Positions 37,267 to 46,843 of a DNA stretch of 64,000 bases are shown here, piece by piece; the stretch's first letter is position 1, and each line of letters opens with the position of its first letter. Below the pieces are notes generated by a model. It did no database searches. It worked only from the letters and a program-made list of their open reading frames with translations, and was not told where the DNA came from. The position numbers were made by a program, and so were the translations under genes. This DNA comes from Duncaniella dubosii (lineage in GTDB: Bacteria > Bacteroidota > Bacteroidia > Bacteroidales > Muribaculaceae), in the NCBI RefSeq assembly GCF_004803915.1, contig NZ_CP039396.1:806001-870000 (forward strand), read 5' to 3'.

Positions 37267-38949
37267 ATGGACAAAAAAATCGCTTTTTCTGTGCTTCTCG
37301 GCTCTGCAGTCATGCTGACCGGTTGCGGAAAGAAGATGAATCAGTTCGCTGCTGATTACTTCACAACCAACCCTAACCCCTCGAAGTCGTGGGTCAGAAC
37401 GTACCCGCCACTGTAACAGGCAACATTCCCCGAAATTCTTCGTGAAGAATGCTACTGTAACTGTTACTCCCTACCTCACATTTGACAACCAGGAAGTCGC
37501 AGGCAACTCAATGACATTCCAAGGTGAAAAAGTGCGTGGCAACAACCGCGTCATCTCTTATGACAATGGCGGAACTGTAACAATCCCGTAAACTATGTTT
37601 ACCAGCCCGAAATGCAGCGTTCTGAGCTTTATCTCGGATTCACTGTTGACCAGAAAGGCAAGCAGTATGTCCTTCCCCGCGTGAAAGTTGCCGACGGCGT
37701 TATCGCCACCGCAGCTATCGCCGATGCAGCTTCTGTTGACCCCGCAATCGCTCCCGATAAGTTCCAGCGCATCATCAACGAAAAGTATAAGGCTGACATT
37801 CTCTTCCTTATCAACGTTGCAAACCTCCGCGACAGCCAGCTCAACTCTGCTGAAATGAAGGCTTGGAACGAAAACGTTGCCGCTGCCAACGCCGACAAGA
37901 ACCGCGAAATCAAAGAACTCAACATCGAGTCTTACGCTTCGCCCGACGGTCCCTACGCATTCAACACTCAGCTCGCTGAAAAGCGTGAGACAAACACCAA
38001 GGGCTATCTCGAAAAGAAACTCAAGAAAGACAACATCACTGAATTCGGCGAACTTACCGCCAACTTCACTCCTGAAGACTGGGAAGGCTTCCAGAAGCTC
38101 GTTTCTGAAAGCAACATTCAGGACAAGGATCTCATCCTCAGCGTCCTCAAGATGTATCAGGATCCCGAAATCCGCGACCGTGAAATCCGCAACATGACAA
38201 GCGTATTCGACGAACTCGCTGAAACTATCCTCCCCCGTCTCCGCTACTCTCGTCTCACCGCTTCTGTCGACGTTATCGGCAAGAGCGATGCTGAGATCAA
38301 TCAGGCATTCGACACCAATCCTTCTTCACTCACCGTTGACGAACTCCTCTATGCTGCCACCCTTACCGACGACCTCAACCGTCAGAAGGCAATCTACACC
38401 GCAGCTACAAAGGTTTATCCCAACGACTTCCGCGGCTTCAACAACCTCGGTAACGTCCTCTATCAGCAGGGCGACTACGACGGTGCGATGAACGCATTCA
38501 AGAAGGCTTCAAGCATCAACCCCGCTTCAGCTGAAGCCCAGATGAACCAGGGTCTCGTTGCACTTCTCAACAACGACTTCAAGGCTGCTAACCAAGCATT
38601 CGGCAAGGCCGGCGGTCTCCCCGAACTCGGTTCTGCACTCGGTGTTTACTATCTCCAGCAGGGTGATGTCAACGCAGCTGTGAAGGCTTTCGGAAATGAC
38701 AAGAGCAACAACGCCGCTCTCGCTCAGCTCCTCAGCAAGGACTACAGCAAGGCTAAGACAACTCTTTCTGCAATCCAGAACCCCGACGCTACTACCTACT
38801 ACCTCATGGCAGTCCTCGGCGCTCGCACTAACAACGAGCAGACAGTTCTCTCTAACCTCCGTCAGGCTATCAAGCTCGACAACAGCCTTGCAAAGCAGGC
38901 CGCAAACGACCTCGAATTCTCTCGCTTTAACATCTCTTCAGTTCTCTAA
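37267..38949 (+). CDS. OmpA-like/TPR lipoprotein (three frameshifts in this sequence)
   Basis: Abundant-type outer-membrane lipoprotein (strong codon bias). Signal and lipobox are MDKKIAFSVLLGSAVMLTGC (Cys 20). A beta-rich N-terminal part (VPATVTGNIPPKFFVKN, FDNQEVAGNSMTFQG when repaired) precedes an OmpA-type peptidoglycan-binding-like segment (IKELNIESYASPDGPYAFN) and C-terminal TPR repeats (YPNDFRGFNNLGNVLYQQGD onward). Three missing C residues near 37380, 37425 and 37589 break the first 330 bases; the repaired protein has 561 residues. It resembles the PG1058 type of Porphyromonas. It likely links the outer membrane to the cell wall or organises envelope complexes. Confidence 0.85.
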
Positions 38950-38990
38950 TTAGAGACTATCGGCTGAAGAGCCTTGCAATAGTACGAATC

Positions 38991-39034
38991 ACCCGCATCC
39001 GTCGTCAGTGACGGATGCGGGTGAACTGTTTTTA
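38991..39034 (+). terminator. Terminator after the OmpA/TPR gene
   Basis: ACCCGCATCCGTC pairs with GACGGATGCGGGT (13 bp), followed after a few bases by TGTTTTTA. Confidence 0.82.
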
Positions 39035-39096
39035 TCCCCCTCGCCGTGTCAACCAACCCCCACACACCGACGTTATTTCTATAACTCACGTCCTGC

Positions 39097-39169
39097 TTCA
39101 TACTTAACACACCGTACACCGTACATTGTACTTTGTACTTTGTACTTAATATTTCATACTTAATACTTC
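39097..39169 (+). repeat. Degenerate short tandem repeat upstream of the channel gene
   Basis: The region is made of repeats related to GTACTTT/CATACTTAA: GTACACC, GTACATT, GTACTTT, GTACTTT, GTACTTA, then ATATTTCATACTTAATACTT. It ends 13 bp before the next start codon, so repeat slippage could affect expression. Confidence 0.7.
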
Positions 39170-39181
39170 AAACGCCACAAC

Positions 39182-39880
39182 ATGACTTCCGAGGGAAACG
39201 ATAAAATCAGGAAATACCTGATCGACATACTGCGATGGATAATAATCATCCTCTCCATACTACTGATAGTCTTCATATCGGTCGACACCTTCACCGGGGT
39301 AAACTTCCTTGAAAGCCGACGCTACATGACATTCCAGTTCTGGGTATGCGTCATCTTCATGGCCGACTTCTTCATCGAGCTTACACTGTCTGCCAACCGC
39401 TGGGGCTACGTACGCTCCCACTTCCTCTATTTTCTTCTGTCAATCCCCTATCTCAATCTGATTGATATCCTTCACATCCACCTCACTCCCGAGCAGCTGT
39501 TTTTTGTCCGCTTCATCCCCCTTGCGCGTGGGGTCATGGCCATGACGATAGTGGTCGGCGCCATTTCCGAAAACAAGCTGACATCCTTCCTCATGTCCTA
39601 CATCGTATCGCTCGCCTCCTTCATATATCTCGGCAGCCTACTGTTCTACTATTGCGAAAGCGGTGTCAATACGGCCGTTACCGATTTCGGCCTTGCACTA
39701 TGGTGGGCCTGCATGAACGCCACGACCCTCGGGTGTGACATCTATCCCGTCACTGTGACCGGCAAGATACTCGGATGTATCCTTTCGGTCGGCGGAATCA
39801 TCATGTTTCCTCTGTTCACGGTATATATCACGGCACTTATCCGCCAGTACACCAAAACCCACAAATTTTATCAGCAATAA
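39182..39880 (+). CDS. Six-helix voltage-gated-type ion channel with unusual filter
   Basis: 232-residue protein of the potassium-channel/ion-transporter superfamily. Helices lie at about residues 15-35, 48-65, 80-100, 105-128 (S4-like RFIPLARG with only two Arg), 135-160 and 195-222. A pore loop (ALWWACMNATTLGCDIYP, about 177-194) lies before the last helix. The selectivity filter reads TTLGCD where potassium channels have TVGYGD, so it lacks the second glycine and the tyrosine. Ion specificity is therefore uncertain. It may be a real subgroup in Bacteroidetes and not a mutation. Confidence 0.8.
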   Translation: MTSEGNDKIRKYLIDILRWIIIILSILLIVFISVDTFTGVNFLESRRYMTFQFWVCVIFMADFFIELTLSANRWGYVRSHFLYFLLSIPYLNLIDILHIHLTPEQLFFVRFIPLARGVMAMTIVVGAISENKLTSFLMSYIVSLASFIYLGSLLFYYCESGVNTAVTDFGLALWWACMNATTLGCDIYPVTVTGKILGCILSVGGIIMFPLFTVYITALIRQYTKTHKFYQQ

Positions 39881-39905
39881 ATTCACACCGCACTCAAAAA
39901 AATAG

Positions 39906-39914
39906 TAACTTTGC
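39906..39914 (+). promoter_or_regulatory. -7 element of cysE
   Basis: TAACTTTGC matches TAnnTTTG and lies 72 bp before the cysE ATG. No strong -33 box is seen. Confidence 0.5.
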
Positions 39915-39985
39915 AAATCAATAGCAACGCCGGGCAGACATCGCTCCGGCTGAAATGCAAAACGCGCCACAGCATAACTGAAATA

Positions 39986-40903
39986 ATGGAACAGACATTG
40001 ACCAATCGGCCAGGCATAGACCGGGTGATAGGACACCTGTGCAGCATCGACGAAATGCGCCACGTATGCCCCACCCGCGGAGGTGAAGGAGAGCCACTTC
40101 TCTCAAACACCGAGGTATGCCGGATCGTAGAGCTGGCCTCCCGACTCATGTTTCCCGGATTTTTCACCGAAAGCTACCGGGGACAGTCGGTCATGCGTGC
40201 TGTCATGACCCTCGAATGTCACGAACTCCATGAACTCCTCTCCCGCCAGATTGCCGCCGGACTCTGTTTCGACCGCGACAACTGCGAATCCTCTGTCGAA
40301 GAAATCCACAAGCGCGCCAACACCGATGCCGATGCCTTCATCGAAAGTCTTCCCGAACTCCGCCGTGTGCTCGACACTGATATTGACGCTACCTATCTCG
40401 GCGACCCCGCAGCCGTCTCCACCCACGAAATCATAGCCTGCTACCCGGGATTCCGCGCAACCATCAGCTATCGCATCGCCCACCGTCTGCAGCTGCTCGA
40501 AGTGCCCATCGTCCCGCGCATGATCACCGAACTTGCACATTCGTCAACCGGTATCGACATCCATCCCGGTGCTTCCATCGGCAAAAGTTTTGTCATCGAC
40601 CACGGGACGGGAGTCGTCATCGGAGCGACAGCGATCATAGGCGACAATGTGAAGATATATCAGGGAGTCACACTCGGTGCAAAGAGTTTCGTTACAGACG
40701 ACTCCAACAATCCCGTCAAGGGCATACCCCGCCATCCCATTATCGGCAACAATGTGGTCATCTACTCAAACTCTACCATACTCGGCCGTATCACCATCGG
40801 CGACGATGCCGTAATCGGCGGTAACCTGTGGGTGACACGCGATGTAGCGCCGGGCGAAAAACTAATTCAGGCACGAGCCGATAATTTCCGCTCCACGCGC
40901 TGA
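39986..40903 (+). CDS. cysE: Serine O-acetyltransferase
   Basis: 305-residue enzyme that acetylates serine as the first step of cysteine synthesis. The N-terminal helical domain (1-175) is followed by a left-handed beta-helix with hexapeptide repeats (DIHPGASIGKSFVIDHGTGV, VVIGATAIIGDNVKIYQGV). Catalytic residues are H in the IDIHPGA and VIDHGTG segments. The extended N terminus matches the EpsC/SerA-like long Bacteroidetes form. The ATG at 39986 is used because the upstream part overlaps the promoter. No cysK is adjacent. Confidence 0.94.
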   Translation: MEQTLTNRPGIDRVIGHLCSIDEMRHVCPTRGGEGEPLLSNTEVCRIVELASRLMFPGFFTESYRGQSVMRAVMTLECHELHELLSRQIAAGLCFDRDNCESSVEEIHKRANTDADAFIESLPELRRVLDTDIDATYLGDPAAVSTHEIIACYPGFRATISYRIAHRLQLLEVPIVPRMITELAHSSTGIDIHPGASIGKSFVIDHGTGVVIGATAIIGDNVKIYQGVTLGAKSFVTDDSNNPVKGIPRHPIIGNNVVIYSNSTILGRITIGDDAVIGGNLWVTRDVAPGEKLIQARADNFRSTR

Positions 40904-41032
40904 TCGGCCGCCACATCATCCCGATTCAGACATGGAATAGCCCGGGACAGAACCGGGAAACACCCCCTGCCACAAGGACAAATCAGAAAATATAGCAGTA
41001 AAGAATAGAATAATACAGAAAGTCAAAAAAGA

Positions 41033-42619
41033 ATGGAACATCGTTTTGAAATGGTCGCCAAGACCTTCAAAGGTCTTGAGGAAGTGCTCGCCGACGAACT
41101 CCGCGAACTCGGAGCGGTCAATGTCGAGCCCGGACGCCGCATGGTTTCCTTCGAGGGTGACCTCGCAATGCTCTATCGTGCCAACATCTGTTGCCGCACC
41201 GCCCTCTGCATCCTTAAACCGATCTACAAGTTCATCGCCAAGGATGCCGATTCACTCTATGAAATGGTCAAGGAGTACAACTGGAGCGATGTGCTCACTC
41301 TTGAAAAGACTTTTTCAATCGACACCACAACCCACTCGTCGGAGTTCACACACTCGCGCTTTGTGACCTATCGCGTAAAGGACGCGATTGTCGATTATTT
41401 CAAAGACCGTTTCGGTCCTGACAAGCGACCCGGTGTCCGTCTCAACGATGCCGATGTCATGATCAACGTCCACATTGACGGCGACCGTGTCACTCTGTCG
41501 CTCAACTCGTCGGGCGAATCGCTCCACAAGCGCGGCTGGCGCGAGGCGCAGACCGAAGCCCCCATCAACGAGGTGCTTGCCGCCGGAATAATCCTCAAGA
41601 GCGGATGGCGCGGCGACTGCCCCTTCGTAGATCCCATGTGCGGATCGGGAACTTTCCTTGTCGAAGCAGCCATGATTGCCGCCAACATCAAACCAGGCAG
41701 CTACCGCAAGGGATTTGCGTTTGAACACTGGCACGACTACGATGCCGAACTCTTCGAGAAGATAATGGACGAGAATTCCGAGCGCCGCGACCTTCCGTTC
41801 AAGATTTACGGCGCAGACGTGTCACCCAAGGCCGTAGCCATCGCCGAGCGCAACATTCTTGCAGCCGGTGTCGACGAATACGTCAATCTCCGCATAAAAT
41901 CACTCCAGCAGTGGGATGCAGCTCCTGCCGACGGAAAGCCCGGAGTGCTCATCACCAACCCCCCTTACGGCGAGCGCATCAATTCTCAGGACATGGAGCA
42001 GCTCTACAAGCTCATCGGCAACAAGCTCAAGCGTGTATTCCTCGGCTACCACGCATGGGTAATCTCATCAAACATCGACTATCTCACCGCCATCGGCCTC
42101 AGCCCATCCACAAAGGAAGAGATGCAGAACGGAGGTCTTGACTGCGAACTCCGCGAATACATCATCTTTGAAGGCACCAAGAGCGATTTCCGCAAAGAGG
42201 GCGGAGTGCTGAAGGAAGCGCCAGTCAACCGTCCCGACCGCAACCGTCCGGGTCGCAAGAGCGACAGCGAATGGAAACGCGATGCCCGCGCCAAAGGCAT
42301 GGGCGGAAAGGAAGCTGCTCCTTCGCGCCGCAAGTCAAACCCGCTTGAAGACAAGTATCGTCCAAAGAAAGGCGGATATGCACGCAACGAGGAGCGCCGA
42401 CGCAAATTCAAGGAAGAGACTGCTGCTCAGAGCGAGGCCGAACAGCTACTCTCGCGTCACCGCAACCCGCATGCGCTCAAATCGCTTGGCGAATCTCCCA
42501 AACGCCCCTCGATTCCGGCTTCTGAAGGTCCGTTCATGCGCACACGCCGCCGCTGGAAGCGCCCGAAAACGACGCTCAGACTCCCGATGGCGACAACACT
42601 AACAACGATTAATAAATAA
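41033..42619 (+). CDS. THUMP-domain class I rRNA methyltransferase (RlmL N-terminal-like)
   Basis: About 527 residues. The N-terminal ferredoxin-like and THUMP RNA-binding part (1-160) is followed by a Rossmann methyltransferase with VDPMCGSGTFLVEAAMIA (about 200-217) and catalytic TNPPYGERI (about 310-318), the pattern of N2-guanine methyltransferases such as RlmL for 23S rRNA. The last 130 residues are basic and probably disordered. Near 42563 one extra C would give the more natural acidic end ENDAQTPDGDNTNND with stop at 42612. As read, the frame runs to 42619. Confidence 0.9.
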   Translation: MEHRFEMVAKTFKGLEEVLADELRELGAVNVEPGRRMVSFEGDLAMLYRANICCRTALCILKPIYKFIAKDADSLYEMVKEYNWSDVLTLEKTFSIDTTTHSSEFTHSRFVTYRVKDAIVDYFKDRFGPDKRPGVRLNDADVMINVHIDGDRVTLSLNSSGESLHKRGWREAQTEAPINEVLAAGIILKSGWRGDCPFVDPMCGSGTFLVEAAMIAANIKPGSYRKGFAFEHWHDYDAELFEKIMDENSERRDLPFKIYGADVSPKAVAIAERNILAAGVDEYVNLRIKSLQQWDAAPADGKPGVLITNPPYGERINSQDMEQLYKLIGNKLKRVFLGYHAWVISSNIDYLTAIGLSPSTKEEMQNGGLDCELREYIIFEGTKSDFRKEGGVLKEAPVNRPDRNRPGRKSDSEWKRDARAKGMGGKEAAPSRRKSNPLEDKYRPKKGGYARNEERRRKFKEETAAQSEAEQLLSRHRNPHALKSLGESPKRPSIPASEGPFMRTRRRWKRPKTTLRLPMATTLTTINK

Positions 42620-42650
42620 ACCCCTCACAATCACATATAAACAACCGGTC

Positions 42651-44034
42651 ATGTCAATCCAACAAAACCTCAACACGCTTCGTCACCCCGTAAGCAACAC
42701 TCCTGAAAAGAGTCCCTTCAACGCCGGCGAAACCCTCGCGCAGCAGCACGAAAAACTAACCGTGCTCCTGCTCGGTTCGGGAGGTCGCGAATGTGCGCTT
42801 GCTTGGAAAATATCCCTGTCTCCATGTCTTGAAAAGCTCTATATCGCACCCGGCAACGGAGGCACAGGAGCTTATGGCGAAAATGTCGGCATCTCGCCTC
42901 TTGATTTCAAGGCAATCGCCGATTTTGCAGCCGAGAAGAAAGTTGACATGGTTGTCGTGGGCAACGAAGACCCGCTCGTGGCCGGCATCTTCGACTACTT
43001 CGAAGGCAAGGAAGGAGCGCCCGTTGTGGTAGGTCCGTCTAAAGCCGGCGCGGCTCTCGAAGGCAGCAAGGATTTCGCAAAGCAGTTTATGGTGCGCCAT
43101 TCAATCCCCACCGCCCGCTACCAGAGCTTCACAGCCGAGACGGTCGAGGAAGGCTGCAAGTTTCTCGAAACCCTTAAAGCCCCCTACGTCCTCAAGGCCG
43201 ACGGCCTCGCTGCCGGAAAAGGTGTGCTGATCATCGACTCTCTTGACGAAGCCAAGTCTTCTCTCCGCGAAATGCTTGGAGGAATGTTCGGCAAATCGTC
43301 GGCGACCGTCGTGATCGAAGAGTTCCTCAAAGGCATCGAATGCTCCGTATTCGTGCTTACCGACGGAAACGGCGGTTACCGCATACTCCCTGTCGCAAAG
43401 GACTACAAACGCATCGGCGAAGGCGACACCGGACCAAACACCGGGGGCATGGGCGCTGTCAGCCCCGTAGTGTTCGCCGATAAGGAATTCATGCGCAAGG
43501 TCGAGGAACGAATCATCCTCCGACCGTCAACGGCCTTATTGCCGAGGGTATCACTTACAGAGGATTTATTTTCCTCGGCCTCATCGAAGTCGAGGGCGAA
43601 CCGATGGTGATTGAATACAATGTCCGCATGGGCGATCCTGAAACCGAAGTAGTGATGCTGCGCATTGCCTCCGACCTTCTCCGCTGCTCGATGCCGCAGG
43701 CCGTGGAAACCTCGGTGACATGCCGCTCGCCGAAGACCCGCGTTTCGCCACCACCGTAATGGTTGTGTCAGGCGGTTATCCCGGCAGCTATTCCAAGGGT
43801 GAGATAATAACCGGCGCAGAGGACGCAGTCAATGCAATCCTCTTCCATGCCGGCACAAGCCGCACAGGAGACGGCGAGCTTTTGACATCAGGCGGACGCG
43901 TCATTGCATGCAGCGCTTACGGTAAAGACATCGACGAAGCTCTTGCCAACAGCTATGCGGCAGCCAATACAGTCAACTTCGAAGGGAAATACATGCGCCG
44001 CGACATCGGCCTTGACCTGAAAAAGCTGTCGTAA
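42651..44034 (+). CDS. purD: Phosphoribosylamine-glycine ligase (two frameshifts in this sequence)
   Basis: ATP-grasp enzyme of purine synthesis making glycinamide ribonucleotide. The canonical start [19 protein letters not shown] lies about 35 residues after the first ATG, so there is an unusual N-terminal extension. Core motifs are [29 protein letters not shown], and [17 protein letters not shown]. Missing C residues near 43525 (repaired: [14 protein letters not shown]) and 43684 (repaired: [14 protein letters not shown]) split the gene into three frames. Repaired length is 461 residues. Since purD is a housekeeping gene, sequence error is the best explanation. Confidence 0.93.
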
Positions 44035-44087
44035 GCGTCTGCTTCGGCTTCCTCTCTCCCCTCTCAAACTCCAAATTATCCTACAAT

Positions 44088-45086
44088 ATGACCCGAAAGG
44101 AAGTCACATTTACGCGAATAATACGGTCGCGGGGCATGGCTGTGATCCTTGCCCTCGCGGCCATTTTCATGACATTACAAGCCTACGCTTTCGGCAAAAT
44201 CCCTAACATTACCGACTTCCGTACCATTGCGTTCCCTACGCCATCAGAATGGCTCGCCGATCCGTGGATTTCAATGTTGATCAACATACTCGTAGTCCTT
44301 GCGACAGGAGCGGTGATGATATTGATCAACCGTCACTTTAACCTGTTGCGCACCACTTCGGTGTTTTTCGCGGCCTACTTCATGCTCACTATGGCCTGTG
44401 TCCCTGCAGTCATGGGCCAGTTCACGGCCTCGTCTATACTCGGACTGCTGATAATGGGAGCCGTATGGCTCTTGTTCAGCGTCTATAACACAGGGCCGAG
44501 CAACCGCAGGATTTTCCTTGCTTTTTTTCTCCTCGGACTCGGACAGCTTGTTGAATATACATTCGTTCTCTACATTCCCGTCTTCATTGCCGGACTGGGA
44601 CAGATGAGAATATTCCGTTTCAAAAAAATCCTTGCGGCTATCCTCGGCAACATCACACCTGCATGGATCGTATGGGGGCTTGATCTTGCCCCGAAGCCCG
44701 AAATACCGCAACTTATCTTCACTCCTCCGGCCATGTTGCTGTCGGCTTATGAAAACTGGCCTCTTCTTGCGGCGGTGGCACTTGCTCTGATTGCCGGTTT
44801 TTTTCTCGGCAGCTTCAACCTGCTCAAAATCATCGGCTTCAACGCTCAGGCAAGAGCATTCAACGGTTTCATTTCGCTACTTTCAATCGCCACAGGTATT
44901 TTCGCAATCGTCAATTTCACAAACATAGCGTTCTATGTGACTCTGCTCAACGCATGTGTGGCGTTTCAGGTCGGCCATTTTTTCAGGCTGACCGTCATGC
45001 GGCGCGGATATATCATTGTGACATCACTGTCGGTAGCCTATCTCGCAATCTACACATGGGCTATGCTGACCACCATACCCTCATAA
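44088..45086 (+). CDS. Polytopic membrane protein, unknown function
   Basis: 332-residue protein with about nine or ten hydrophobic helices, for example ILALAAIFMTLQAYAFG (about 20), MLINILVVLATGAVMILI, ILGLLIMGAVWLLFSVY, and a C-terminal GYIIVTSLSVAYLAIYTWA. No signature of a known transporter is seen. A Bacteroidetes gene of similar character often sits beside pdxB or purD. Its stop codon is 3 bp before the pdxB start, so the two are likely co-transcribed and perhaps coupled. Confidence 0.78.
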   Translation: MTRKEVTFTRIIRSRGMAVILALAAIFMTLQAYAFGKIPNITDFRTIAFPTPSEWLADPWISMLINILVVLATGAVMILINRHFNLLRTTSVFFAAYFMLTMACVPAVMGQFTASSILGLLIMGAVWLLFSVYNTGPSNRRIFLAFFLLGLGQLVEYTFVLYIPVFIAGLGQMRIFRFKKILAAILGNITPAWIVWGLDLAPKPEIPQLIFTPPAMLLSAYENWPLLAAVALALIAGFFLGSFNLLKIIGFNAQARAFNGFISLLSIATGIFAIVNFTNIAFYVTLLNACVAFQVGHFFRLTVMRRGYIIVTSLSVAYLAIYTWAMLTTIPS

Positions 45087-45089
45087 ATT

Positions 45090-46154
45090 ATGAAAAATAC
45101 AACCACGCTCCGGATTGTTGCCGACCGCAACATCCCCTTTATAAAAGACGCGCTTGCCGGAATAGGCACAGCCACCTATCTGCCGGCGACGCCATCACTC
45201 CCGATGTGATGCACGATGCCGACATTCTGCTGACACGAACGCGGACAAAATGCAACTCCGCTCTGCTCGATGCCTCGCCGTGCACATTTATCGGAACGGC
45301 AACGATAGGCACAGACCACATCGACCTTGACTATTGCCGTTCGAAAGGAATCGAGGTAGCCAACGCTCCGGGCTGCAACGCTCCGGCTGTCGGACAATAT
45401 GTCCTTGCCGCCATCGCCCGCAATCTAAAACCCGGCGAGACTTTTGCCGACAAGACTCTTGGCATAATCGGAGCGGGCAACGTCGGCTCGCTTGTCGGCC
45501 GCTGGGCGCGTGCAACAGGAATGAAAGTGCTTCTCAACGACCCTCCGAAGGAGGAACAAGGCGATGACGGCAACTGCTATGTATCGCTCGATGAAATAGC
45601 GGAAAAGTGTGATGTCATCACGATACATACGCCATTGACCACAGGTGCAAAACATCCGACCTTCCATCTTGTCGGCAAAGAATTCCTCTCCGGCCTCGTG
45701 CGCCGGCCATTACTCATAAACAGCGCCCGCGGACCTGTCACCGACACCGTGGCTCTGAAACAGGCATACACCGACGGTCTTGTCTCGGCACTTGCAATCG
45801 ACTGCTGGAGGAGAACCCGACATCGATATGGAATTGCTTGCGATGGCCGGCATAGCCACTCCACATATCGCGGGATATTCCGAGGAAGGAAAAATCCGCG
45901 CGACATCAATGGTGCTCGATGCCCTCGCCCTGCATCTAAAGAATCACTACGACATGGAGATTACTCCCGAGGAGCTGAAATCAAGTCTGCCCTTCGCACA
46001 GAGCGTGCCCGAATTCGTAAACACGGATGCTCTCGGCTATGACATAGATTCAGATACCTTACGGCTAAAGAATGTACCCGCCGACCTCATCCCCTCCACA
46101 TTCGAATCGCTCCGCAACAACTATCCTCTCCGCCCCGAACCCCGTCAGGCATAA
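45090..46154 (+). CDS. pdxB: 4-phosphoerythronate dehydrogenase (three frameshifts in this sequence)
   Basis: NAD-dependent 2-hydroxyacid dehydrogenase of vitamin B6 synthesis. The start MKNTTTLRIVADRNIPFIKD and RTRTKC are typical of PdxB. The Rossmann motif is GIIGAGNVGSLVGRWARATG; the substrate-site arginine is in INSARGPVTDT and the histidine in ATPHIAGYSEEGK. Missing bases near 45182 (YLPGDAITPDVM when repaired), 45815 and 45822 (DCWEENPDIDMELL when repaired) break the frame; the repaired protein has 355 residues. It ends 5 bp from the convergent response-regulator gene. Confidence 0.9.
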
Positions 46155-46159
46155 GACCG

Positions 46160-46843
46160 TCACTGTCTGACGGTAAGCATGTAGCCGAAACCGCGTTGAT
46201 TCACTATCGACAAAGCCGGGTCATGGCGAAGGGCTCGACGAAGCTTGTGTATGTAGCCGTGGAGCGAATTACGGTTGCTCTGGTCGTCACGCTGCCAGAC
46301 AGCTATCATCAGTTCTGACGCATCGACAGTCTTGCCGATATTCACGGCAAGATGCTGAAGTATCTTCGCCTCAAAATATGACAATTCCGTCTCCACACCC
46401 TCAAACGTAAGCGTCTGCGCAGTGATATTGAATGTATATGCCCCGATAGTGTATTTTATATCCGCGCTGCCGTTGTGTCCATAACGGCGTAGCAAGGCTT
46501 TTATCCTTACAATCAGCTCTCTCAGTTCAAAAGGCTTTTTGAGGTAGTCGTCAGCGCCTATCTCAAAGCCTTTTTCCACATCTTCAACAGTGCTTTTAGC
46601 CGTCAGGAACAGCAATGGCACTCCCGGCGACAGCTTTCTTATCTCCTTTGCCATTGAAAAACCGTCCATGACCGGCATCATCACATCGGCCACAACGATG
46701 TCAGCCCCTTGAGCCCTGAACTTCCGCAAACCGTCGAGACCGTCAATGGCCGTGACCACATCGTAACCCTGACCGATCAGCGTATCAGCAACAATCAGCG
46801 ACAGGTCTGCCTCATCTTCCACCAAAAGGATTCTGCTACCCAT
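46160..46843 (-). CDS. OmpR-family response regulator
   Basis: 227-residue two-component regulator. The receiver domain (1-120) has the acidic pocket VEDE, phospho-acceptor D in VVADVMMPVMDG (about 53), T in LFLTAKS and K in YLKKPF. The C-terminal winged-helix DNA-binding domain (about 130-225) ends GFGYMLTVRQ. It overlaps the kinase gene by 8 bp and is probably co-expressed. Tandem repeats about 60 bp upstream of the kinase and in front of the divergent receptor gene are the likely binding sites. Confidence 0.95.
   Translation of the reverse strand: MGSRILLVEDEADLSLIVADTLIGQGYDVVTAIDGLDGLRKFRAQGADIVVADVMMPVMDGFSMAKEIRKLSPGVPLLFLTAKSTVEDVEKGFEIGADDYLKKPFELRELIVRIKALLRRYGHNGSADIKYTIGAYTFNITAQTLTFEGVETELSYFEAKILQHLAVNIGKTVDASELMIAVWQRDDQSNRNSLHGYIHKLRRALRHDPALSIVNQRGFGYMLTVRQ

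Noticed and set aside
46154..46176. Small hairpin (ACCGTCA/TGACGGT) between pdxB and the response regulator
   Set aside because: It lies mostly inside the regulator's last codons and lacks a T run, so it is not a confident terminator.
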